Positions 8,971-17,362 of a DNA stretch of 64,000 bases are shown one piece after another. How positions within the stretch are numbered: the first letter of the stretch is position 1; each line of letters starts with the position of its first letter. Both the position numbers and the translations under genes were made by a program. The notes beneath the pieces are model-generated. The model did no database searches and had not been told where the DNA came from. It saw only the letters and a program-made list of their open reading frames with translations. Source of the stretch: Mesorhizobium sp. ES1-4 (GTDB lineage Bacteria; Pseudomonadota; Alphaproteobacteria; Rhizobiales; Rhizobiaceae); NCBI RefSeq assembly GCF_020164745.1, contig NZ_JAIUGV010000002.1, positions 423,081-487,080 of the forward strand, written 5' to 3'.

Positions 8971-9117
8971 ATGGAAAGACGCCGCATTGGCCAGACAGCA
9001 CTGGAGGTCAACGAGATCAGCCTCGGCGGCCTCTACGGCGCCTGTTCGGCTTGCCTGAACGGCGCTTCGGCGATTTCCTCCGCTACAAGCCGCGCGATTC
9101 CTTCACAATGTCGCGAT
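8971..9117 (+). pseudogene. Remnant of an aldo/keto reductase (D-threo-aldose 1-dehydrogenase type)
   Basis: A broken gene. It begins with a plausible ribosome site (AGGGAGG) and ATG giving MERRRIGQTALEVNEISLGG, the N-terminus of L-fucose/L-galactose-type aldo/keto reductases. At about 9042 the reading frame jumps and continues as FGLPERRFGDFLRYKPRDSF, which belongs roughly 30 residues further on in such proteins. Nothing recognisable follows. The gene has therefore suffered an internal deletion with frameshift and loss of most of its 3' part. The remaining bases to 9401 hold no gene but carry the promoter of the importer. Confidence 0.75.
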
Positions 9118-9296
9118 CCTGGAAAAGAATGAACATTCCATGTTGACGTAGTTGTGGAATTAATATTCCATAAATGCGGAACGGAAACGGGAGCGCTCAA
9201 CCAACAAAAAGGAGGAATTGCGCTGGTAGTCGGCCGGTTCTCAGGCCACGGATACGCTGGCCGCAAACACCGCTTGCATCAGCTGGACCGATGCAC

Positions 9297-9328
9297 TATC
9301 AAAACGGTGCAACTGTTTTTTATTGATA
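9297..9328. promoter_or_regulatory. Candidate operator/promoter element upstream of the CUT2 importer
   Basis: An inverted repeat TATCAA (9297-9302) / TTGATA (9323-9328) encloses AACTGTTTTTT (9311-9321), an exact copy of the 11-mer in the divergent region at 7315-7325. The shared sequence suggests the same regulator acts at both promoters. Inferred only from sequence similarity. Confidence 0.45.
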
Positions 9329-9401
9329 AAGTTCTGTTTGGGCCACGCCTATCCGAACCGGGCTTCCGTGAATGTTCACCAGGCGACTTAGGGAGGATCC
9401 T

Positions 9402-10397
9402 ATGAAATTCGTGACCAGCATTCTTAACCGCCGCGCCGTCATGGCCGTGGCGGCAGCCTCGATGCTCGCCGGCGTCATGCATACCGCACCGGTTTCGGCG
9501 GCTGATGTGACCATTCCGATCATCGTCAAGGACACGACGTCCTTCTACTGGCAGATCGTTCTGGCCGGCGCCCGCAAGGCCGGCAAGGACCTCGGCGTCA
9601 ACGTGCCGGAACTCGGCGCCCAGGCTGAAACCGACGTCAACGGCCAGATCTCCATCCTCGAGAACGCCGTCGCCGGCAATCCGGCCGCCATCGTCATCGC
9701 GCCGACCGAAGCCAAGGCGCTCGGCAAGCCGATCGACGAGGCCGCCACCAAGGTCAAGATCATCGGCATCGACTCCAGCGCCGACTCCAAGGCGTTCACC
9801 TCGTTCCTCACCACCGACAACGTGCAGGGCGGCCGCGTCGCGGCGGACGGTCTTGCGGCTGCCATCGGCGAGGCCAATGGCGGCAAGATCGAAGGCAAAG
9901 TTGCCCTGATCACCGCGCTTCCTGGCGCCGGCTCGCTCGAGCAGCGCGCTCAGGGATTCAAGGAAGAACTCAAGGCCAAGTATCCAGGACTTGAACTGAT
10001 CGCCGACAAATATGCCGATGGTCAGGCCACCACCGGCCTCAACATCGCCACCGACCTGATCACCGCCAATCCGGATCTGAAGGGTATCTTCGCGTCCAAC
10101 CTGATCATGGCGCAGGGCGTCGGCCAGGCGGTCGCCGAGAACAAGCTGGCCGGCAAGGTCGCTCTGATCGGTTTCGACAGCGACGAGAAGCTGATCAAAT
10201 TCCTGAATGACGGCGTCATTTCCGGCCTCGTCGTGCAGGATCCTTACCGGATGGGCTACGACGGCATCAAGACCGCGCTCGCGGCTTCGAAAGGCGAGAA
10301 GGTCGAAGCCAATGTCGACACCGGCGCAAACCTCGTCACCAAGGCCAATATGAAGGAACCGAAGATCGACGCGCTGCTCAATCCGAAACTCAACTGA
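9402..10397 (+). CDS. CUT2 sugar ABC transporter, periplasmic substrate-binding protein
   Basis: A 331-residue exported sugar-binding protein of the ribose/galactose-binding (Peripla_BP_4) type. The signal peptide ends near ...APVSA at about residue 29, and the mature protein starts ADVTIPIIVKDTTSFYWQ. The ATG at 9402 is preferred over an upstream one because GGGAGG lies just before it. It heads the importer cluster (binding protein, ATPase, permease). A strong GC hairpin follows the stop and may protect or attenuate the transcript. The substrate is not evident from sequence; the neighbours suggest a hexose, hexonate or related sugar. Confidence 0.92.
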   Translation: MKFVTSILNRRAVMAVAAASMLAGVMHTAPVSAADVTIPIIVKDTTSFYWQIVLAGARKAGKDLGVNVPELGAQAETDVNGQISILENAVAGNPAAIVIAPTEAKALGKPIDEAATKVKIIGIDSSADSKAFTSFLTTDNVQGGRVAADGLAAAIGEANGGKIEGKVALITALPGAGSLEQRAQGFKEELKAKYPGLELIADKYADGQATTGLNIATDLITANPDLKGIFASNLIMAQGVGQAVAENKLAGKVALIGFDSDEKLIKFLNDGVISGLVVQDPYRMGYDGIKTALAASKGEKVEANVDTGANLVTKANMKEPKIDALLNPKLN

Positions 10398-10418
10398 GCA
10401 TCAGCACGGAAACATGGC

Positions 10419-10441
10419 TTCCGGGGTCTCGTGCCCCGGAA
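10419..10441. terminator. Hairpin after the substrate-binding-protein gene
   Basis: Perfect 8-bp stem TTCCGGGG / CCCCGGAA with a 7-nt loop, 21 bp after the stop codon. There is no T-run, so it looks more like an intra-operon stabiliser or attenuator than a full terminator. Confidence 0.5.
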
Positions 10442-10543
10442 ACCGAACGCATTGGAAATCCGTCGCCTTGGGCTAGACTGCTTGGCGAGAGTTTCAAAGC
10501 CTCGCAGCGTGCCAAATCGTGAGGCCAATCTGGGAGGATTGTC

Positions 10544-12097
10544 ATGACATCGACGGCGCAAGACCTGCACGACACCCCCGTGGTGGCGCCCGGCAGGACG
10601 ATCCTGGAACTGCGCGGCCTCGAGAAGAAATATCCGGGCACCCACGCGCTGAAGCCGGTGACCCTCGCCTTCAAGGCCGGTGAGATTCACGCCATCGTCG
10701 GCGAGAATGGGGCCGGCAAATCCACCCTGATCAAGCTCTTGACCGGCGTCATGCCGCGCACCTCCGGCGAGGTGATCTGGGAAGGCAAGCCGGCGGCGCT
10801 CGCAACCCCGCACGAGGCGATGGCACTGGGCATCAACGCCGTCCACCAGGAAGTTGTGCTCTGCCGTCATCTGACCGTCGCCGCCAACATGTTCCTCGGC
10901 GAGGAGAATTCGCGCTTCGGCATCCTGCAGCAGCGGGCCATGGTCAGGGAGGCGCAGAAGATCATCGACGGTCTCGGCTTCGACCTGCCCGCGCACGTCA
11001 TTCTCGGCAACCTCACCATCGGCCAGCAACAACTGATCGCTGCCGCCCGCGCCACCGTGCGCGGCACCAAATTCCTGATCTTCGACGAGCCGACCGCCTA
11101 CCTGACCCGCAAGGAGGCCGACCAGCTCTTCACCCTGATCCGCCGGCTGAAGGACGAAGGCGTCACGATCATCTATATCAGCCATCGCATGGAGGAAGTG
11201 TTCGAACTCGCCGACCGGGTCTCGGTGCTGCGCGACGGCACGCTAGTAGGCACCCGCGACATCGCCGAAACAAACGACGCCGAGTTGGTCAGGATGATGA
11301 TCAACCGCTCGATCGAGCAGATCTACCACAAGGAGCATCTCACTCCGGGCGCTCCGATCGTCGAAGCAAGGAACCTGTCCGGCAAGGGCTTCGAAGACGT
11401 GTCGATGACAGTCCGCGCCGGCGAGATCGTCGGACTCTACGGCCTGATCGGCGCCGGACGCAGCGAATTCGTCACCACTCTGTACGGGCGCCACCGCAAA
11501 TCGGCCGGTCATGTTCTTTGGGAGGGCAAGGACGTCCAGATCAATTCCGAGCATGACGCCATCAAGCTCGGCATGGCGCTTGCGCCGGAGAGCCGCCGCG
11601 ACCAGGGCCTCTGCCTCAATTTGCCGGTCGGCCTCAACCTCAACCTGCCGATCTACAAGCGCATTTCCAGAAATCTCTTGATCTCCGGAGCACAGGAAAG
11701 GACCCAGGCCGACCGCCAGATCGCCGATCTCAGGATCAAGACGCCGACCCGCAATGCGTTGGCCTCCAGCCTGTCGGGCGGCAATCAGCAGAAGATCGTC
11801 ATCGGCAAATGGCTGGCGCATGGCGCCAAGCTGTTCATCTTCGACGAGCCGACGGTTGGCGTCGATGTCGGCACCAAGGCCGAAATCTACCGCCTGTTCA
11901 GCGCGCTCTTGTCGAAGGGCGCCGGCATCATCCTCATCTCGTCCTATTTGCCGGAAGTCTATGAACTGGCCGACACGCTGCATGTGTTCCGCCGCGGCAA
12001 GCTGGTGGCCACGCACGGGTTCCACACCGCCGATCACGAGGACATTCTCACACAGGCGCTCGCCGAGAAACAAGAAAAGCTGGGAGGAAAGACATGA
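10544..12097 (+). CDS. CUT2 sugar ABC transporter, double ATP-binding subunit
   Basis: A 517-residue ATPase with two tandem ABC domains, as in RbsA/MglA. The N-terminal half has Walker A GENGAGKST and a degraded signature region (NLTIGQQQLIAAARA). The C-terminal half has the GLIGAGRSE loop, which lacks a normal Walker A lysine as is usual in this family, and a good signature LSGGNQQKIVIGKWL followed by FDEPTVGVDVG. It powers the importer whose binding protein lies upstream. GGGAGG precedes the ATG. Its end overlaps the permease start by four bases, showing translational coupling. Confidence 0.94.
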   Translation: MTSTAQDLHDTPVVAPGRTILELRGLEKKYPGTHALKPVTLAFKAGEIHAIVGENGAGKSTLIKLLTGVMPRTSGEVIWEGKPAALATPHEAMALGINAVHQEVVLCRHLTVAANMFLGEENSRFGILQQRAMVREAQKIIDGLGFDLPAHVILGNLTIGQQQLIAAARATVRGTKFLIFDEPTAYLTRKEADQLFTLIRRLKDEGVTIIYISHRMEEVFELADRVSVLRDGTLVGTRDIAETNDAELVRMMINRSIEQIYHKEHLTPGAPIVEARNLSGKGFEDVSMTVRAGEIVGLYGLIGAGRSEFVTTLYGRHRKSAGHVLWEGKDVQINSEHDAIKLGMALAPESRRDQGLCLNLPVGLNLNLPIYKRISRNLLISGAQERTQADRQIADLRIKTPTRNALASSLSGGNQQKIVIGKWLAHGAKLFIFDEPTVGVDVGTKAEIYRLFSALLSKGAGIILISSYLPEVYELADTLHVFRRGKLVATHGFHTADHEDILTQALAEKQEKLGGKT

Positions 12098-13062
12098 GCA
12101 CCGAGGCGATTCCCGCCGAAAAACCGAGGCGCAATTACAACGCCCTGTTCGGGCTTACGCTGCTGGCGCTGTTGGTGCTGCTTTGGGTCCTCCTGTCGTT
12201 CTCCACATCGAGCTTCGCGTCGGCCAACAACATCTCTAACCTGCTGCGTCAGGGTTCGATGATCGCCATTCTGGCTGTCGGCCAGACCTTCGTCATCATC
12301 ACCGGCGGCATCGATCTGTCCGTTGGCGCCGTGGTCGGCTTTGCCACCGTCATCGCCGCGATGCTGATCAATGCCGGCATCCCGGTCTTCCTCGCCATCC
12401 TGCTCACCCTGCTGGTCGGCGTCGCCATCGGCCTTTTCCATGGTTTTGGTATCGTCAAGATGGGCCTGCCGCCCTTCATCATCACGCTGGCGACCCTGAC
12501 GTCGCTGCGCGGCATCGGCCTTTTGATGACCAACGGCAATTCGATTTCGATCAACAACGATGCTTTCCAGGAATTCTCCCGCAACTCCTTCCTTGGCATC
12601 CCCAATCTGTTCTGGATGGTTCTGCTGGTGGGGATACCCGCCTACGTCTTCCTGCATCACAGCCGCTGGGGCCGCTACCTGTTCTCGGTCGGCTCGAACG
12701 CCGAGGCCTCGCGCCTGTCCGGCGTCAATGTCCAGCGCACCATCTTCATGGCCTACACGCTGTCGGGTCTCTGCGCGGCGTTCGTCGGCGTGCTGCTGGC
12801 GTCGCGCATCGGCATCGGCAATCCGACGCAGGCAGAGGGCTGGGAACTGCAGGCGATCGCCTCGTCGGTGATCGGCGGCACCTCACTGTTCGGCGCGGTC
12901 GGCTCGGTGCACGGGCCGCTGCTCGGCGCCTTCATTCTCGCCACCATCAACAACGGCGCCAACCTGCTCAACGTCAATGCCTTCTGGCAGCGTGTCATCA
13001 CCGGCGTGCTGATCATCGTCATTGTCTATTTCGACGGTCTGCGCCGCCGCAGCGGCAAGTAG
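12094..13062 (+). CDS. CUT2 sugar ABC transporter permease
   Basis: A 322-residue RbsC-type inner-membrane permease with about nine to ten hydrophobic helices. The family stretches TFVIITGGIDLSVGA and IASSVIGGTSLFGAVGSVHG are present. It forms the channel of the importer with the double ATPase, which overlaps it by four bases (ATGA). A GC-rich hairpin sits in the gap before the downstream dehydrogenase gene. Confidence 0.94.
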   Translation: MSTEAIPAEKPRRNYNALFGLTLLALLVLLWVLLSFSTSSFASANNISNLLRQGSMIAILAVGQTFVIITGGIDLSVGAVVGFATVIAAMLINAGIPVFLAILLTLLVGVAIGLFHGFGIVKMGLPPFIITLATLTSLRGIGLLMTNGNSISINNDAFQEFSRNSFLGIPNLFWMVLLVGIPAYVFLHHSRWGRYLFSVGSNAEASRLSGVNVQRTIFMAYTLSGLCAAFVGVLLASRIGIGNPTQAEGWELQAIASSVIGGTSLFGAVGSVHGPLLGAFILATINNGANLLNVNAFWQRVITGVLIIVIVYFDGLRRRSGK

Positions 13063-13083
13063 CCAACGAACCGAAAAGCGATC

Positions 13084-13110
13084 GCCGGCCCGGTATCGGA
13101 ACGGGCCGGC
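13084..13110. terminator. GC-rich hairpin between the permease and dehydrogenase genes
   Basis: Perfect 9-bp stem GCCGGCCCG / CGGGCCGGC with a 9-nt loop and no T-run. It may attenuate read-through from the transporter operon into the dehydrogenase gene. Confidence 0.45.
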
Positions 13111-13138
13111 GTGTTCGTGAACTCAAATGGACTGAAAC

Positions 13139-14158
13139 ATGAAAGCCGTCGTCTGCCGCTCGCCCGGCGAACTCGTTCTGGAAGACCGTCCCGCCCCCTC
13201 CCGACCGGCTCCCGGCTGGGCGCTGGTAGCGGTCAGCCATGTCGGTATCTGCGGCACCGATTATCATATCTTCGAGGGCAAGCACCCCTTCCTCGCCTAC
13301 CCCCGCATCATGGGCCACGAGGTCTCGGGGACGATCATCGAAACCGGGGAAGGCGTCAATCTGGACATCGGCGAGCCGGTGATCATCAACCCGTATCTTT
13401 CCTGCGGCAAATGCATCGCCTGCCGGCACGGCAAGCCAAATTGCTGTGTGCGGATCGAAGTGCTCGGCGTACACCGCGACGGCGCCATGTGCGACCAGAT
13501 CCTGGTGCCTGCGCAAAACCTTTACGCAGCCGACGGCCTGTCGCTCGCCGACGCCGCCGCCGTCGAATTCCTGGCCATCGGTGCGCATGCCGTGCGGCGT
13601 GCGCGGGCCGATCCCGGCACCCCCGCACTGGTCATCGGCGCCGGTCCGATCGGACTTGGCACGGCGATCTTCGCCCGCATCGCCGGGCTCGACGTGACGC
13701 TGCTCGACATGAGCAGCGAAAGGTTGAATTTCGCCGCAACCGAGCTCGGTTTCCCGACCCTCGACGGATCACGCGGTGCGGTGCCCGAACTTGTCGGGCA
13801 GGCGACATCAGGCGAAGGTTACGATATGGTCTTCGATGCAACCGGCAACACCCAGTCCGTGCAGTCGGCCTTCGCCCATGTCGCCCATGGCGGTACGCTT
13901 GTTCTCGTTAGCGTCGTGAAGGACGACATCGTCTTTTCCGACCCGGAATTTCACAAGCGTGAGATGACGCTGATCGGCAGCCGCAACGCCTTGCGCGCCG
14001 ACTTCGTTCACGTCGCTGCCTCCATCCGCAGCGGCGCCGTGCCGTTGGCCAAGCTCGTCACCCACCGCACCACTTTGGCCGATACGCCGCGTGATCTCGC
14101 GCGCTGGGCGCACGAGAAATCGGGCCTGATCAAGGCCGTGATCGAGGTGCGGTCATAA
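13139..14158 (+). CDS. Zinc-dependent dehydrogenase, LgoD-like (L-galactonate 5-dehydrogenase type)
   Basis: A 339-residue medium-chain alcohol dehydrogenase. Catalytic zinc ligands are visible as C38 (GICGTD) and H60-E61 (GHE). The structural zinc cluster has C89, C92, C95 and a CC pair at 102-103. The NAD site is GAGPIGLG. The NCC and DPEFHKREMTLIGSRNA stretches resemble what I recall of E. coli LgoD/YjjN, which oxidises L-galactonate to tagaturonate. A UxaA-type dehydratase, a sugar importer and an aldo/keto reductase remnant of the L-galactose dehydrogenase family lie just upstream, which supports a hexonate role. Other polyol or sugar-acid substrates remain possible. Confidence 0.82.
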   Translation: MKAVVCRSPGELVLEDRPAPSRPAPGWALVAVSHVGICGTDYHIFEGKHPFLAYPRIMGHEVSGTIIETGEGVNLDIGEPVIINPYLSCGKCIACRHGKPNCCVRIEVLGVHRDGAMCDQILVPAQNLYAADGLSLADAAAVEFLAIGAHAVRRARADPGTPALVIGAGPIGLGTAIFARIAGLDVTLLDMSSERLNFAATELGFPTLDGSRGAVPELVGQATSGEGYDMVFDATGNTQSVQSAFAHVAHGGTLVLVSVVKDDIVFSDPEFHKREMTLIGSRNALRADFVHVAASIRSGAVPLAKLVTHRTTLADTPRDLARWAHEKSGLIKAVIEVRS

Positions 14159-14304
14159 CATGGCAGGCCGTGAACCCGGCCCGTGTTGACGCCCCGCGAA
14201 GATCGAAGGCGGTCCTCAGACGCCAAGCCGCTGACAAAATGAGCGCGACCGAACTGGTCTGACATCGGCGTGAATCAGACGGTTTCTTATAAGGTCGGCA
14301 CTCC

Positions 14305-15054
14305 CTATAGCGCCGACAGTTTCAGCTCGACCCGTTCGGCCGGAAAGCGCGACTCGGAAAATTGGATCGGCTGGCCGTCTGGCGTGACGTTGACGGCCAC
14401 CGTGACCAGCACGATGGCGCCGGGCTGCAGGTCGAGGTCGGCAAGGTCAGCCGCATCGGCATGGCGCGCCGATAGCACGGTCGATTGCCGGAGATAATCG
14501 TCTATGCCGAAACGCGCCAGCGATGCGGTGACCGATCCTGTCTCGGCCATGGCCCTGTCGATGCCGGCAAAGCGTCTGGCCTCGAACCAGCCGGCGGCAC
14601 GCGACACCGGCCGGCTGTCGGCTTCGCCGCGTGTCTCCAGCCTTATCACCTCGGCGCCGCGGGCGAGGCCAAGCCCTTCGGCGACACGCTGGCTTGCGGG
14701 CTCGACCGATGAGGAGAGCAGCACAATGTGCCGTTCCGACGTCTGTCCTTGCAGGCCAGCCGAAAAGCGCGTGCGCGCGCCGATGGGATAGGACAGCCGC
14801 TTGCGCGACAGCACGAAGGTGCCGCGCCCCTGCTCGGCCCGCAGTACCCCATCCTGCACAAGCGCCGATATTGCGCTGCGCACGGTGTGGCGGTTGACGC
14901 CATAACGCTCGGCCAACGCCACCTCGGGTGGCAGCGCGGCATTCTCGGCAAAATCGCCGGCCGCGATCGATTGCAGAATCTTGTCGGCGATCTGGCGCCA
15001 CAACGAAACACCGCTACGCCGCTCTATGCTGTCCGCCATTTGCCGGCCAATCAT
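14305..15054 (-). CDS. phnF: PhnF-type GntR/UTRA regulator of phosphonate genes
   Basis: A 249-residue repressor with an N-terminal GntR winged HTH (ALPPEVALAERYGVNRHTVRSA, about 35-60) and a C-terminal UTRA ligand domain (about 90-245). It is divergent from phnG, the usual phnF position, and palindromes that suit a GntR dimer overlap the phnG promoter. Start is uncertain: an upstream GTG at 15066 and an ATG at 15039 are in frame. The ATG at 15054 is preferred because GGGG lies about six bases ahead. PhnF proteins typically repress the C-P lyase operon until phosphonate or phosphate status changes. Confidence 0.88.
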   Translation of the reverse strand: MIGRQMADSIERRSGVSLWRQIADKILQSIAAGDFAENAALPPEVALAERYGVNRHTVRSAISALVQDGVLRAEQGRGTFVLSRKRLSYPIGARTRFSAGLQGQTSERHIVLLSSSVEPASQRVAEGLGLARGAEVIRLETRGEADSRPVSRAAGWFEARRFAGIDRAMAETGSVTASLARFGIDDYLRQSTVLSARHADAADLADLDLQPGAIVLVTVAVNVTPDGQPIQFSESRFPAERVELKLSAL

Positions 15055-15078
15055 TTCTTGCCCCACCCTCTGTGTCGC

Positions 15079-15096
15079 TTGTCATCCACCCGTCAT
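15079..15096 (+). promoter_or_regulatory. Pho-box-like direct repeat upstream of phnG
   Basis: TTGTCAT (15079-15085) and CCGTCAT (15090-15096) are spaced by 11 bp, matching the CTGTCAT-N4 repeat pattern bound by PhoB. The array ends where a -35 element would fall relative to the TATAAT at 15118-15123, which is the normal placement at PhoB-activated promoters. Confidence 0.65.
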
Positions 15097-15117
15097 GGAC
15101 TCACGCTAGATAATCAG

Positions 15118-15123
15118 TATAAT
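15118..15123 (+). promoter_or_regulatory. Likely -10 element of the phnG operon
   Basis: TATAAT, about 21 bp after the Pho-box-like repeat and just before the palindromic region. No good -35 is present, as expected if PhoB replaces -35 contacts. Confidence 0.55.
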
Positions 15124-15154
15124 TTGTATAGTCGTCTATATCAATAGACAAATT
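15121..15154. promoter_or_regulatory. Nested palindromes, candidate PhnF operator
   Basis: Outer arms AATTTGT (15121-15127) and ACAAATT (15148-15154) enclose two perfect inner palindromes: TATAG-TCGT-CTATA (15127-15140) and GTCTAT-ATCA-ATAGAC (15134-15149). They overlap the end of the -10 and the expected transcription start, so bound PhnF would block the promoter. From memory, known PhnF sites also contain a TATAGAC-like core. Binding is inferred. Confidence 0.6.
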
Positions 15155-15174
15155 AGCAGCGAGGAAGACAGGCG

Positions 15175-15636
15175 ATGCGAGGACAGGAAGCCCGGGACCA
15201 GGCCGAGCGCAAAGCCGCCATGGCGACCCTGGCGCAATCGAGCGGCGACGATATCGTCCGGCTCTGGAACGAGGCCGGCCTGCCTTCCCAGGCTGAACTG
15301 CTGCGCGGCCCCGAGACCGGACTGGTCACGCTGCGCGGCCGTATCGGCGGCGGCGGCGCCCCATTCAATGTCGGCGAAGCAACCGTCACCCGGGCCACGG
15401 TCCGGCTGCCGTCCGGACAGGTCGGCCATTGCTACGCGCTTGGCCGCGACAAGCAGAAGGCGAAGCTCGCGGCCATCGCCGACGCGCTGTGGCAGGACCC
15501 TGCCCGCCGCAAGGAGGTCGAGACAGGGCTGATCGCGCCTTTGCGGGCAGCGCTCACCACCGCCCATGAGAAACGCCGTGCCGAGACGGCGGCAACGAAG
15601 GTGGATTTCTTCACCATGGTTCGCGGAGAAGATTGA
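15175..15636 (+). CDS. phnG: C-P lyase complex subunit PhnG
   Basis: A 153-residue subunit of the carbon-phosphorus lyase core (PhnGHIJ), which with PhnI attaches phosphonate to ribose 5-triphosphate in the E. coli pathway. Its length matches the family. It is the first gene of the rightward phn operon, starting about 50 bp after the -10. Its TGA overlaps the phnH ATG by one base (TGATG), so the two are translationally coupled. Confidence 0.92.
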   Translation: MRGQEARDQAERKAAMATLAQSSGDDIVRLWNEAGLPSQAELLRGPETGLVTLRGRIGGGGAPFNVGEATVTRATVRLPSGQVGHCYALGRDKQKAKLAAIADALWQDPARRKEVETGLIAPLRAALTTAHEKRRAETAATKVDFFTMVRGED

Positions 15637-16247
15637 TGGATATCGCAGCGCAATCGATCGAGGGCGGCTTCGCCGATCCGGTCTTCAACGCCCAGACCGT
15701 GTTCCGCGCGGTGATGGAGGCCATGGCACGGCCTGGCAGCGTGCAGCTGTTACCGACCCTGGCCCGCCCGCCGGCGCCGCTCTCGCCAACCGCTGGCGCC
15801 GTGGCGCTGGCGCTGTGCGACAACGACACGCCGCTCTGGCTCGATCCGGCCCTTCACGCCTCCGCCGCTGTCATCTCCTGGCTCGGCTTCCACACGGGCG
15901 CGCCACTGGCCAACACGCCCGCCGACGCGCATTTCGCCTTTGTCGCCACGCCCGCCGAGATGATGGCGCTCGACGGTTTTTCGCAGGGCACCCAGGATTA
16001 TCCCGACCGCTCGACGACGTTGATCCTCCAGGTCGGCGACCTCGCTTCAGGGCCTCCGCTGTTGCTCGAAGGCCCCGGCATCGAAACCAGCGCCACGATC
16101 GCGCCGGCGCGGATGCCGCGTCATTTCATCGAGCAGTGGAAGCAGAATGCCAAGCGCTTTCCGCGTGGCGTCGACATCATCCTCGCCGCTGCCGACGGCA
16201 TAGCCTGCCTGCCGCGCACGACGCGCATCAAGACGATGGAGGCCTGA
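15636..16247 (+). CDS. phnH: C-P lyase complex subunit PhnH
   Basis: A 203-residue subunit of the C-P lyase core complex. The N-terminal EGGFADPVFNAQTVFRAVMEAMARPG is the typical PhnH opening. PhnH has a PLP-transferase-like fold but no known catalytic centre of its own. The ATG overlaps the phnG stop; an adjacent TTG one codon earlier is less likely. It sits two bases ahead of phnI. Confidence 0.93.
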   Translation: MDIAAQSIEGGFADPVFNAQTVFRAVMEAMARPGSVQLLPTLARPPAPLSPTAGAVALALCDNDTPLWLDPALHASAAVISWLGFHTGAPLANTPADAHFAFVATPAEMMALDGFSQGTQDYPDRSTTLILQVGDLASGPPLLLEGPGIETSATIAPARMPRHFIEQWKQNAKRFPRGVDIILAAADGIACLPRTTRIKTMEA

Positions 16248-16249
16248 AG

Positions 16250-17362
16250 ATGTATGTCGCGGTAAAGGGCGGCGAGGCCGCAATCGCCAACGCCCACTGC
16301 CTGCTAGCCGATCGCCGGCGCGGCGACCGTTCGGTGCCCGCGCTGCGCCTCGACCAGATCGTCGAGCAGCTGGCGCTCGGCGTCGACCGGGTGATGAGCG
16401 AAGGCTCGCTCTACGACCGTGAACTCGCCGCGCTCGCCATCGCCCAGGCACGCGGCGACATGATCGAGGCGATCTTCCTGGTACGTGCCTATCGCACCAC
16501 GCTGCCGCGCTTCGGCTACACCAACCCGATCGATACCGGCACCATGCTGGTCGAGCGGCGCGTCTCGGCGACCTACAAGGACTTGCCCGGCGGCCAGTTG
16601 CTCGGCCCGACCTTCGACTACACCCACCGCCTGCTCGATCCCGAGCTTGCCGCCGGCGCCGATGTCGCCGAGCCTTTGCGGCGCGAGACCGAAGCGCAGG
16701 CCATGCCGCGTGTCTCGGCCATCCTTGCCCGCGAAGGTCTGATCGAACCGGACGGCGAGATGCCGCAGGACCATGTCCCCGGCGACATCACCCGCGAGCC
16801 GCTGGAATTTCCGATGGCGCGCGATATCCGCCTGCAGGCGCTGTCGCGCGGCGACGAGGGTTTTCTGCTGGCGCTCGGCTATTCCACCCAGCGCGGCTAT
16901 GCCCGCAATCATCCCTTTGTCGGCGAGATCCGCATCGGCGGGGTCGAGCTGGAGCTCGACGTCCCCGAACTGCCTTTCGCCGTGCCGCTCGGGACGGTGC
17001 GGGTCACGGAATGCCAGATGGTCAACCAGTTCAAGGGATCGGCCAAGGCGCCGCCGCAATTCACCCGCGGCTATGGCCTCGTCTTCGGCCAGAGCGAGCG
17101 CAAGGCGATGGCCATGGCGCTCTGCGACCGGGCACTGCGTGCTTCTGAGCTCGGCGAGGATATCGTTGCCGCCGCGCAGGACGAGGAATTCGTCATCTCG
17201 CATTCCGACAATGTCCAGGCCACCGGCTTTGTCGAGCATTTGAAGCTGCCGCACTATGTCGACTTCCAGGCCGAACTCGACCTCGTGCGCCGCATGCGCG
17301 CCGAATACGAGGCCCGCGAAAATCCCGCTAAGGCGGAAGAAAAGAAAGAGGCAGCGGAATGA
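16250..17362 (+). CDS. phnI: C-P lyase subunit PhnI (nucleosidase)
   Basis: A 370-residue protein. PhnI works with PhnG, PhnH and PhnL to displace adenine from ATP and form the ribose-triphosphate phosphonate intermediate. The start is MYVAVKGGEAAIANAHCLLADRR; upstream frame sequence is out-of-frame phnG/phnH DNA. The stretches RFGYTNPIDTGTM and GFVEHLKLPHYVDFQ, and the SHSDNVQATGF region near the C-terminus, are typical. A Lys/Glu-rich tail ends the protein. Its end overlaps phnJ by four bases. Confidence 0.94.
   Translation: MYVAVKGGEAAIANAHCLLADRRRGDRSVPALRLDQIVEQLALGVDRVMSEGSLYDRELAALAIAQARGDMIEAIFLVRAYRTTLPRFGYTNPIDTGTMLVERRVSATYKDLPGGQLLGPTFDYTHRLLDPELAAGADVAEPLRRETEAQAMPRVSAILAREGLIEPDGEMPQDHVPGDITREPLEFPMARDIRLQALSRGDEGFLLALGYSTQRGYARNHPFVGEIRIGGVELELDVPELPFAVPLGTVRVTECQMVNQFKGSAKAPPQFTRGYGLVFGQSERKAMAMALCDRALRASELGEDIVAAAQDEEFVISHSDNVQATGFVEHLKLPHYVDFQAELDLVRRMRAEYEARENPAKAEEKKEAAE

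Noticed and set aside
15566..16249. Long N-terminal extension in frame with phnI
   Set aside because: It is an out-of-frame reading of phnG/phnH, and PhnI starts at MYVAVKGG with normal length.
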